Under the pieces are notes generated by a model that did not search any database, was not told the origin of the DNA, and saw only the letters and a list, made by a program, of their open reading frames with translations. A program made the position numbers and the translations under genes. Shown piece after piece: positions 32,809-39,968 of a stretch of DNA of 64,000 nucleotides (the stretch's first letter is position 1; each line of letters opens with the position of its first letter). Source of the stretch: Streptomyces physcomitrii (GTDB taxonomy: Bacteria > Actinomycetota > Actinomycetes > Streptomycetales > Streptomycetaceae); contig NZ_JAAWWP010000003.1 of assembly GCF_012273655.1 (NCBI RefSeq), positions 310,001 to 374,000 of the forward strand. Reading direction: 5' to 3'.

Positions 32809-34326
32809 TCAGTCGCGGCGCACCCGCACACCGAGAAAGCCGAGCCCCAGTCCGATCAGGACCATCCCGACGCCGAGCGGCAGCACGTCGATGAGCGGCT
32901 CGGCGGCGCCCGCGGCCGGTGTCCCGGGCACCGTGCCGTCCCGGCCCTCCCCGGGCCCCGGCGAAACGGAGCCCGCCGCCTCGTCCTCCGGCGACCGCGG
33001 GGCGGCCCCCGAGGACCGGTCGCGCGGGGACGTGTCGTGCGGAGATCGGTCGTGCGGGGACGCCGCCTCCGGGTGCCGAGCCGCGTCCTCCTCACCCCTC
33101 CCGCGCGCGGAGGCGGAGGGCGTCGCCGCGCCGGGATCCCGGGGCCCGGGGGTGGCGGAGGGCGCCGGGGAGGACTCCCCCGGGCGGGTCTCCTGACCGG
33201 AGCGGTCCGGTGCCTCACTGCGGCCGGGGCGGTCGCGCCCCTCGCCCGGGCGGCTTCCGGCGCGGGAGTTACCGGGGTGCGGCTCTCCGGGGTACGGCTC
33301 TCCGGGGCGGGGTTCCGTGAAGTGGGGTTCCGTGAAGTGGGGTTCGCCGGGGACGAGTTGGTCGGGGTGCAGTTCGCCGGGGTGGAGTTCGCCGGGTCGG
33401 GGCTCGGGGTGCAGGGCTTCCGCGGGGTCGCTCGGCTGCCGGTCCAGCAGAGCACCGGGGAGGCCGCCGAGGTGGTCGCCCGACCAGGCGGGGGCGGCGG
33501 CGGTGCCTGGTCGCAGGAGCAGGAGCGAGGGGAGGGAGGAGAGCGAGGCGAACGCGGATTCCGCGGGGTTCCGGGTGGCTGCGTCGGTACGGTTCGCGGT
33601 CGCTTCGTCCGTACGGTTCCGGGTCGCTTCGTCCGTACGGTTCCGGTCGGTGTTCTCGGTGCGGGTCCGGGGGGCGTCCTCCGTACGGTTCCGGGTCCCT
33701 GCGGGGTCGAGGCCGGGCAGCGGTGCGGGTGGGAGGGGGGCCGCCGCGGTGCGCGGTGCGGAGTGCGGTCCGGCGGGGGCGTACGGGGCCGGGCGTACCC
33801 CCGGGGCAACACCACTCGGACGAGTGAGCGGGGCGAGGTGCGGTGCCGCGGTCACGGCGGAGGGCATCGCGGTACTGGCGGCCAGGGAGTGGACGGTCAG
33901 GAAAGGGCGCGCGGTCAAGGACGTGCCGGCGGTCGGAGAGAGACCCGCTGCCGAGGAAGGGCCGGCTTCGGCCGGGGTGGGGGCCATCAGCAAGGCGGCC
34001 AGGGCGAGGGGGAGTCCGGCGGCGGGGGCGGACCGTAGTGCCGGCCCGGCCCGGAGTCGGGTCCTGGTCTTGGTCCCGGTCTCGGGCGGGCACGAGGACG
34101 TCGCGGTACGCCTGCGTGCGCCGGGCCCGCTGGGCGTACGGGGTTCGCTGTGCGTAAGGGCCTCGCTGTGCGTACGGGCCTCGCCGCGCGTGCCTAGCTG
34201 ACGGCCCGACTCGAACCGGCTGCCCGTATCGAACCGGCTGCCCGTCTTGAGCTGACTGCCCGCCTTGAGCTGACTGCCCGTCTCAAGCTGGCTGTGCGTA
34301 CGGAGCTGGCTGTGCCGTTCAGTCAC
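32809..34326 (-). CDS. Repeat-rich hypothetical protein with C-terminal membrane anchor
   Basis: A 505-residue protein I cannot assign. It begins with about ten six-residue units of the SQLKTG/SRFDTG type (residues 5-47), then a basic stretch and a hydrophobic segment (about 98-117, 'GLPLALAALLMAPTPAEAG') that could be a late signal or helix. Middle repeats are 'TRNRTDEA' and 'PGELH/PGEPH' series. The end is conserved-looking: 'LIDVLPLGVGMVLIGLGLGFLGVRVRRD', one helix with a basic stop. GAGGGGG sits nine bases before GTG 34326. It probably spans the envelope with a Pro/Thr/Glu-rich, disordered outside part. The strand choice rests on the ribosome site and the coherent C-terminal anchor. Confidence 0.6.
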   Translation of the reverse strand: MTERHSQLRTHSQLETGSQLKAGSQLKTGSRFDTGSRFESGRQLGTRGEARTHSEALTHSEPRTPSGPGARRRTATSSCPPETGTKTRTRLRAGPALRSAPAAGLPLALAALLMAPTPAEAGPSSAAGLSPTAGTSLTARPFLTVHSLAASTAMPSAVTAAPHLAPLTRPSGVAPGVRPAPYAPAGPHSAPRTAAAPLPPAPLPGLDPAGTRNRTEDAPRTRTENTDRNRTDEATRNRTDEATANRTDAATRNPAESAFASLSSLPSLLLLRPGTAAAPAWSGDHLGGLPGALLDRQPSDPAEALHPEPRPGELHPGELHPDQLVPGEPHFTEPHFTEPRPGEPYPGEPHPGNSRAGSRPGEGRDRPGRSEAPDRSGQETRPGESSPAPSATPGPRDPGAATPSASARGRGEEDAARHPEAASPHDRSPHDTSPRDRSSGAAPRSPEDEAAGSVSPGPGEGRDGTVPGTPAAGAAEPLIDVLPLGVGMVLIGLGLGFLGVRVRRD

Positions 34327-34490
34327 GACGGCGGCCCCCTCAGGGTCGTACCGAAACCGCCAAGATCAACGCGGTCAGCTTCACATGAGGGGGCGGGCCC
34401 GGCATCCGGGGTGGGCCGGGCGGAGCAGCGGCCCCGGCGGCCCGGCGCCCGGCACCGGGCGACTCACGGCGCCGGGCCACTCCGGACTGG

Positions 34491-34522
34491 GTCAGCGGGT
34501 CAGCGGGTCAGCGGGTCAGCGG
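34491..34522. repeat. Four 8-bp repeats at the oxidoreductase stop
   Basis: GTCAGCGG x4 (34491-34522) plus a partial fifth; the stop codon of the quinone oxidoreductase lies inside the array, so slippage there could change its C-terminus. Confidence 0.8.
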
Positions 34523-35493
34523 GTCAGGAGGACCTTGCCGATGTGGCTGCCGGCGTCCAGGACGCGGTGGCCCTCGGCGGCCTGGCTGAGCGGGATGCGG
34601 CGGTCGATGACCGGGCGGATCTGGCCCGCCTCGACCAGCGGCCAGACGTGCTCCCGTACCGCCGCGATGATCGCCGACTTCTCGGCGACGGGGCGGGTGC
34701 GGAGCGAGGTGGCGGTGACCGCGCCCCGCTTGGCGAGCAGGGCGCCGAGGTTGATCTCGGCCTTGGTGCCGCCCTGGAGCCCGATGATGGCGAGACGGCC
34801 GTTGCGGGCCAGCGCCTTGATGTTCCGCTCCAGGTACTTGGCGCCCATGATGTCGAGGATGACATCGGCCCCGGCACCGTCCGTGGCGGCCTTGACCTCC
34901 GCCACGAAGTCCTGCTCCCGGTAGTCGACGAGGATCTCGGCGCCGAGCGCGGCGCACTGTGCGAGCTTCTCCGCGCTGCCCGCCGTCACGGCAACCCTGG
35001 CGCCCACCGCCTTGCCGAGCTGGATGGCCATGGTGCCGATGCCGCTCGCGCCGCCGTGCACGAGCAGGGTCTCGCCGGGGCGCAGATGGGCCACCATGAA
35101 GACGTTCGACCAGACGGTGCTGGTGACCTCGGGCAGCGCGGCGGCGTCGGCGAGGTCCACCCCCGCGGGCACCGGCAGCAACTGCCCCGCCGGTACGGCC
35201 ACTTGCTCCGCGTAGCCGCCGCCGGCCAGCAGTGCGCAGACCTCGTCGCCGACCGCCCAGCCCGCGACCCCGGGGCCGAGCGCGGTGATCCGGCCCGCGC
35301 ATTCCAGGCCGGGATAGGGCGAGGCGCCGGGCGGCGGGTCGTAGAAGCCCTGGCGTTGCAACAGATCGGCGCGGTTCACGGCGGCGGCGGCCACCTCGAT
35401 CAGCACCTCGCCCTCGCCGGGGGTCGGATCGGGGACCTCGGCCCAGACGAGCGCGTCCGGTCCGCCGGGCTCGGGAATCGTCATCGCGTACAT
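34516..35493 (-). CDS. NAD(P)H:quinone oxidoreductase (zinc-free MDR, PIG3-like)
   Basis: A 325-residue medium-chain dehydrogenase/reductase. The quinone-oxidoreductase signature is 'RADLLQRQGFYDPPPGASPYPGLECAG'; the nucleotide motif is 'LLVHGGASGIGTMAIQLGKAVGA'. No zinc-binding Cys cluster is present, matching the QOR/PIG3 branch that reduces quinones with NADPH. The start is ATG 35493 (MYAMTIPEPGG). There is no ribosome site, but GGTAGCGT ends seven bases upstream and could be the -10 of a leaderless mRNA. It is separated from the channel gene by 390 bases with two palindromes. Confidence 0.93.
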   Translation of the reverse strand: MYAMTIPEPGGPDALVWAEVPDPTPGEGEVLIEVAAAAVNRADLLQRQGFYDPPPGASPYPGLECAGRITALGPGVAGWAVGDEVCALLAGGGYAEQVAVPAGQLLPVPAGVDLADAAALPEVTSTVWSNVFMVAHLRPGETLLVHGGASGIGTMAIQLGKAVGARVAVTAGSAEKLAQCAALGAEILVDYREQDFVAEVKAATDGAGADVILDIMGAKYLERNIKALARNGRLAIIGLQGGTKAEINLGALLAKRGAVTATSLRTRPVAEKSAIIAAVREHVWPLVEAGQIRPVIDRRIPLSQAAEGHRVLDAGSHIGKVLLTR

Positions 35494-35615
35494 GAGGACG
35501 ACGCTACCGCCGACCCCCCGGCCGACCCGCGGTCCTCCACTGTGGCCTCCGTCGCCCTCGCTCCCGGCCGGTTCGGCGCTCCCCCGGGCTTCCGTTTCCC
35601 GCGCGTCGTCTCGGT

Positions 35616-35632
35616 GTCCACAGGCTGTGGAC
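35616..35632. repeat. 17-bp palindrome, copy 1
   Basis: GTCCACAG-G-CTGTGGAC. The same core recurs exactly 70 bp downstream. It contains two head-to-head nonamers close to the Streptomyces DnaA box TTGTCCACA (GTGTCCACA, 8 of 9). Confidence 0.75.
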
Positions 35633-35677
35633 GCGGCGGGCGGTTCGCCGGGAGGTGTGGGCGGGGTCGTCAGTCGG

Positions 35678-35710
35678 GATTCTCTGTCCACAGGCTGTGG
35701 ACAGAGAATC
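35678..35710. repeat. 33-nt perfect palindrome, copy 2 of the same core
   Basis: The core of copy 1 is extended by perfectly symmetrical flanks: arms GATTCTCTGTCCACAG and CTGTGGACAGAGAATC around a single G. CTGTCCACA on both strands is 8 of 9 to the DnaA box. A one-base centre makes it poor as a hairpin and better as a protein site. Confidence 0.8.
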
Positions 35711-35883
35711 GGAAGAGCGGGCGACGGGGCGGCACACAGGAGGTTCCCGGGGGCGAGCTTCCGGGCGCGCCCACGACGTCACGTACGGCGTACGAGTACG
35801 GCGGGGCCCGCCCTGGGTGCTCGGCGCCCCCCACGGACGATGTCCGCGGCCCGGTCTCCGCTTCGCGGGGAGGGGAGCGGAGC

Positions 35884-36981
35884 CTAGTCCCGTTCGCGCG
35901 GGGCGGCCTTGATCTCCGGGTGCGGGGAGGTGGTCGAGCGGACGATGGTGATGAGGCGGTCCGTCAACTGGAGCTTGCCCACGGCCGGATCGTCGTAGCC
36001 GAGCACCCGGTGTCCGCGGACCACACTGACGACCAGATCGTCGGTCTCCCGGGGGCTGAGGCCCACCTCGGCCTTTATGGCGGGGCGTTCGATGATGTCG
36101 AGCCCGCTGCCCTGCTGGATCAGATCCTCCATCACGCGGCCCGCCTTCGGGCTGAGCACCGAGAGGCCGAGCAGACGGCCCGCCGCGCTGGCGCTGGTGA
36201 TCACGGAATCCGCGCCCGACTGCCGCAACAGGGGCGCGTTCTCCTCCTCCCGTACCGCGGCGACGATCTTCGCGCCCTTGTTGAGCTGACGCGCGGTCAG
36301 GGAGACCAGGACCGCGGTGTCGTCGCGCTGGGTGGCGATGATGATCTGCCGTGCCTTGTGGACCTCGGCGCGGCGCAGCACATCGCTGCGCGTACCGTCC
36401 CCCACCACGCCCACGAAGCCCTCGGCATTGGCCGCGTCGATGACCTTGCCGCTGGGATCGACCACGACGACCTGCTCCTTCTTGAGCCCGGTCGCGCAGA
36501 CGGTTCTGATCGCCGAGCGGCCCTTGGTGCCGAAGCCGACGACGACGGTGTGGTCACGCAAGGTGGACCTCCAGCGATTCAGCCGCCATTCCTCCCGGGT
36601 CCGCTCGGTGAGCACCTCAAGAGTCGTACCGACCAGGATGATCAGGAAGACCACGCGCAGCGGCGTGATCACAAGGATGTTGATCGTGCGTGCGCCGTCG
36701 CTGACCGGGGTGATGTCCCCGTAGCCCGTGGTCGAGAGCGTGACGGTCGCGTAGTAGAAGGCGTCGAGCAGATCGACGTGGTCGTCGGAGTTGTCGCCGT
36801 AGCCCGCGCGGTCGAAGTAGACGATCAGCGCGGTACCGACGAGTACCAGCAGCGCCATCAACAGCCGCTTGCTGACCTGCCGGAGCGGCCTTTCGACCAC
36901 CCTGCGCGGCAACTGCACCCGCCGGGTGACGATGTGCTCGTCCGCCTCACGGGCTATGGCGTCATTGCCCGGAAGTTTCAC
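35884..36981 (-). CDS. Two-helix potassium channel with TrkA-N/C regulatory domain
   Basis: A 365-residue channel. TM1 is about 33-52 ('LLMALLVLVGTALIVYF'), the pore loop carries the K+ filter in 'VTLSTTGYGDITP', and TM2 is about 97-120. The cytosolic RCK part has a Rossmann TrkA-N domain ('VVVGFGTKGRSAIRTV', about 140-260) and a TrkA-C-like domain to the end. It should gate K+ flow in response to nucleotide or Ca2+. I prefer GTG 36981 because it overlaps the moeA stop as GTGA, with GGAG ten bases upstream; GTG 36990 is possible. The 14-bp parS sequence covers this start. Confidence 0.92.
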   Translation of the reverse strand: MKLPGNDAIAREADEHIVTRRVQLPRRVVERPLRQVSKRLLMALLVLVGTALIVYFDRAGYGDNSDDHVDLLDAFYYATVTLSTTGYGDITPVSDGARTINILVITPLRVVFLIILVGTTLEVLTERTREEWRLNRWRSTLRDHTVVVGFGTKGRSAIRTVCATGLKKEQVVVVDPSGKVIDAANAEGFVGVVGDGTRSDVLRRAEVHKARQIIIATQRDDTAVLVSLTARQLNKGAKIVAAVREEENAPLLRQSGADSVITSASAAGRLLGLSVLSPKAGRVMEDLIQQGSGLDIIERPAIKAEVGLSPRETDDLVVSVVRGHRVLGYDDPAVGKLQLTDRLITIVRSTTSPHPEIKAAPRERD

Positions 36982-36988
36982 GTGAAAC
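36975..36988. promoter_or_regulatory. parS centromere-like site (ParB binding)
   Basis: GTTTCACGTGAAAC, an exact match to the Streptomyces parS consensus. ParB binds such sites, mostly clustered around oriC, to segregate and compact the chromosome. It covers the moeA stop (36978-36980) and the channel start codon. It is the only exact copy I found in the window. Confidence 0.92.
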
Positions 36989-38717
36989 ACTCTCCGTCAC
37001 CGAAGGCCGACCACGGAAGGTCAAGGGTCAGCAGTTCCTCACCGGCACGTCCACCGCCGGGCGGGACCACGACCATCACGTCCGCACCGGCGATGCCCCG
37101 CAGCATCGCAGGTCCGCTGAAGTGCAGTGGCACCGCCTCCCCTTCCCGCAGCACCGCGGGCACGAGCCGGGTGTCCCGCGGGTGGCCGGGCACCTCCTCG
37201 CGCAGGGCCACGGCGCCGGGCCGGGCGGCGATACGGCCGGACAGCACCCGCAGCAGGGGTTCGGCCAGCGTCAGCAGCCCCGAGACCGCGGCCAGCGGAT
37301 TGCCGGGGAGCCCCACCAGGTGCCGCCCGTCGGGGAGTCGGGCGAGGAGCATCGGGTGCCCGGGCCGCACCTCGACGCCGTCCACCAGGAGCCGCGCGCC
37401 CAGTCTCCGCAGGGTCGGATGTACGTGGTCCAGGGGACCGGCGGCCGTACCGCCCGTCGTGACCAGCACCTCCGCCGTGGACTCCGCGAGCGCCGTACGC
37501 AGCGCCTCGGCATCGTCCCCGAGCCGGTGCACCGCGGTGACCTCCGCGCCGAGCGAGCGCAGCCAGGAGGGCAGCATCGGCCCCAAGGCGTCCCGGATCA
37601 GCCCCTCCCGCGGCAACCCGGAGGTGAGCAACTCGTCGCCGAGCACCAGGACTTCGACCCGCGGACGCGGCACGACCAGCAGCCCGTCGTATCCGGCGGC
37701 CGCCGCGAGCCCCAGCACCGCCGGGGTGACCACGGTGCCCAGCGGCAGCAACTGGTCCCCGGACCGGCACTCCTGACCACGCGGCCGGATGTCCTGCCCC
37801 TGGCCGCTCTCCCGGACGGCATGCAGCCGCTGCCGGGCGTCGACCTGCCCATGTTCGCTGCGCAGCACGGCAGTCGAGCCGTACGGGACCCGGGCGCCGG
37901 TCGCGATCGCCACCGCCTCGCCGTCCTCCAGGCCCTTGGGCTCCGCATGTCCGGCGAGCGCGCCCCCGGCACGCAACTGCCAGGGCCCGGGTCCCGCCAC
38001 CGCCCAGCCGTCCATCGCCGAGGTGTCGAACGGCGGCAGATCCGTGAGCGCCGCCAACGGCGCCGCAAGCACCAGTCCCCCCGCCTCCGCCAAGGCCACC
38101 CGCTCCGGCGCCCGGCCTCCGGCCACCGCCCGCTCCGCGATACGGCGGGCTTGGTGCCAGGGGGTCGCGGGGTGGGGGGTCGGGGGGCTGGAGGGTGTGG
38201 GTTTCGGAGGCCGCGCGGGGCCGGGAGCAGCCGCCGTCGGCGTCCCGGGGGGCTCCTCGACCGCGTCGAAGTCGAAGACCTCCGGGCGCGCGGCCGTACG
38301 GGCGGATTCCCTTGCCGGGGGCGCCTGTTGAGCTTGGCCGTGTGTGGCTTGGTCGTATGGGGCTTGGCCGTGCGGGGCTTGGTCGTACGGGTCGTGTGGG
38401 TACTGTTCGCGGGCTCGTTCGCGTGAGGGCTGGTCGCGCCGGGCGGTCGGGCGGGGTGCCTCGTCTCGCCCGGCTGGCTCGTCCCGGGCGGGTGGCTCGG
38501 CGCGCCGGGCTTCGTCGTGCGAGGGGCCGTCCGGCGGGGTGTCGCGGCGGGCGTCCTGCCGTGCACCGCTCCGGGTCTGCGTCCGGGTCCGGGGCTCGCG
38601 GCGGGCGTCGTCCCTGACGAGCGCCAGTGCCTCCTCCGCGCCGAAGTCCTCGTCCACGGAGGGGTCCTCTCCGTTCGTCCTCCCCCGGCGGGAGGGGGTG
38701 CCGTGCGGGGCGGTCAT
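36978..38717 (-). CDS. moeA: Molybdopterin molybdenumtransferase MoeA with long disordered N-terminus
   Basis: A 579-residue MoeA. Residues about 1-190 are a charged, Arg/Asp/Pro/Gln-rich extension, including 'YDQAPHGQAPYDQATHGQA'-like units. MoeA proper runs from about 195: 'PPFDTSAMDGWAV' (active-site Asp region), 'ATGARVPYGSTAV', the MoCF/MogA-like domain 'RPRVEVLVLGDELL', 'TTGGTAAGPLDHV' and 'LVGLPGNPLAAVSGL'. It inserts molybdate into adenylated molybdopterin. Typical MoeA is about 410 residues, so the extension is the oddity. The start ATG overlaps the MobA-fusion stop (TGATG). Its last codons are the parS sequence. Confidence 0.93.
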   Translation of the reverse strand: MTAPHGTPSRRGRTNGEDPSVDEDFGAEEALALVRDDARREPRTRTQTRSGARQDARRDTPPDGPSHDEARRAEPPARDEPAGRDEAPRPTARRDQPSRERAREQYPHDPYDQAPHGQAPYDQATHGQAQQAPPARESARTAARPEVFDFDAVEEPPGTPTAAAPGPARPPKPTPSSPPTPHPATPWHQARRIAERAVAGGRAPERVALAEAGGLVLAAPLAALTDLPPFDTSAMDGWAVAGPGPWQLRAGGALAGHAEPKGLEDGEAVAIATGARVPYGSTAVLRSEHGQVDARQRLHAVRESGQGQDIRPRGQECRSGDQLLPLGTVVTPAVLGLAAAAGYDGLLVVPRPRVEVLVLGDELLTSGLPREGLIRDALGPMLPSWLRSLGAEVTAVHRLGDDAEALRTALAESTAEVLVTTGGTAAGPLDHVHPTLRRLGARLLVDGVEVRPGHPMLLARLPDGRHLVGLPGNPLAAVSGLLTLAEPLLRVLSGRIAARPGAVALREEVPGHPRDTRLVPAVLREGEAVPLHFSGPAMLRGIAGADVMVVVPPGGGRAGEELLTLDLPWSAFGDGECFT

Positions 38718-39901
38718 CAGGCTTCCGGCGCGGCAGGTTGCTCCTCGGCCCAGCGCAGGGCGAGGGCCGCGGCCTTGCGCGCCGCTTCGGCGACCTCTTC
38801 GGGGCCGCCCTGCGCACGCCCCGCCGCGTACCCGACCAGGAAGGTGGTCAGCGGCGCGGCGGGGCGGGCGACGGAGTGCGCCGCGTCCCGGGCGAGGTCG
38901 AGCAGTACGGCGGTGTCGACGTCCAGGTCGACACCCAGCTCGTCCTTGACTGCGGAGATCCATTCGTCCAGCACGTGCCCATGCTCCCTGATGTGTGTAC
39001 GGGCGGTGGCCAGATCCGCCCAGGTGTCGCAGTCGAACGAGGCCACGGAATCCGGCGACTCGGCCAGACGGCCGAGGACAAGCCCTTCGGTCAACCGCCG
39101 CAGCGGCAGCCCCTCCAGACCGCCGTACGCGGCGGCCATCTCGTCGAGCCGGCGCCGAAGCGCCTCGGTCTGATAGGCCCCGACCAGCGGCTGATCCCGC
39201 CCCTCGGCATCCACCAGGAGAACGGCATCCTCCTGGCCGAAGGCCTCGGTGCCCTCTCGGCGAACGGCATCCCGGGCGAGCGCTGGGGTGGCGCTCCGCG
39301 CCGCCGGGGTGGCGGCGTCCCGCGCCGCCGGGGTGGCGGCGTCCCGCGCCGCCGGGGTGGTGGCGTCCAGTTCGCGCAGGAGTCGCCGTACGACGGTTTC
39401 GTCGAGGAACGGCAGGTCGGCGGAGAGGACGAGGACGTACGGGGGCGCCGGGTCGGCCGCCGCCTCCGGGGCGGCGGACGCGAGCGGGCCCGTGGGACGC
39501 TCGACCTCGGGCCCGGGCGCGCCGCCGGGCACGCCCCGGGACGCCGCGCCACCGGGCATGCCCCCGGACGCCGTATCTCGCGCGGACGGTCCGATGCCGC
39601 CGTCCAGTGCACGCAGGCCCGCCGCCAGTGCGGCCACCGGGCCCGAGCCGGGTGGTTCCTCGCGGGTCCAGCGCACCGGGCGGACCGTGGCGCGCGGGGC
39701 CGCGACGACGACGGTGCGCTCCGCTGCGGCGCAGGCCGTGAGGACCCGGTCGAGGAGGCGGCGCCCCCCGACGCGGAGCCCCGGCTTGTCGGCGCCGCCC
39801 AGCCGCCGCGCCCCGCCGCCCGCGAGGACCACGGCGTCGAAGCGCGGGGTGGGTGCCCCGGAGGCGGAAGCGCCCGTGCCCCGAGTAGCGGAAACGCTCA
39901 T
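38717..39901 (-). CDS. MobA-like nucleotidyltransferase fused to DUF6457
   Basis: A 394-residue fusion. The N-terminal MobA-like GTP transferase shows 'FDAVVLAGGGARRLGGADKPGL' (about 21-42), 'GPVAALAAGL', 'VLVLSADLPFL' and 'PLVGAYQTEAL'. It is interrupted by low-complexity inserts, one of which is three copies of an 8-residue TPAARDAA unit. The C-terminal 95 residues match DUF6457: 'LDEWISAVKDELGVDLDVDTAVLLDLARDAAHSVARPAAPLTTFLVGYAAG'. MobA would attach GMP to molybdopterin to make the MGD cofactor; it sits directly before moeA. DUF6457 may position carrier or partner proteins. It starts 67 bases after bkdC2 ends. Confidence 0.88.
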   Translation of the reverse strand: MSVSATRGTGASASGAPTPRFDAVVLAGGGARRLGGADKPGLRVGGRRLLDRVLTACAAAERTVVVAAPRATVRPVRWTREEPPGSGPVAALAAGLRALDGGIGPSARDTASGGMPGGAASRGVPGGAPGPEVERPTGPLASAAPEAAADPAPPYVLVLSADLPFLDETVVRRLLRELDATTPAARDAATPAARDAATPAARSATPALARDAVRREGTEAFGQEDAVLLVDAEGRDQPLVGAYQTEALRRRLDEMAAAYGGLEGLPLRRLTEGLVLGRLAESPDSVASFDCDTWADLATARTHIREHGHVLDEWISAVKDELGVDLDVDTAVLLDLARDAAHSVARPAAPLTTFLVGYAAGRAQGGPEEVAEAARKAAALALRWAEEQPAAPEA

Positions 39902-39968
39902 GCCCCGAGTATGGGCGCTTCCGGCGGCCGTCACGCGGCCGGAAGCGCCGCTCGCGGCGGGGTCTGCG

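Larger units (their letters stand above)
35494..35883. other. Intergenic region with paired DnaA-box-like palindromes
   Basis: 390 bases without a credible gene between the K+ channel and the oxidoreductase. The two palindromes described next are its only clear structure; the rest is GC-rich and unremarkable. Confidence 0.6.

Noticed and set aside
35616..35710. Replication origin
   Set aside because: Only four imperfect DnaA-like nonamers and no dnaA, dnaN or AT-rich unwinding region; oriC has many clustered boxes.
34294..37776. Plus-strand frame of about 1160 codons across qor, the channel and moeA
   Set aside because: Three clear conserved genes lie on the other strand; no start signal and no conserved motif.
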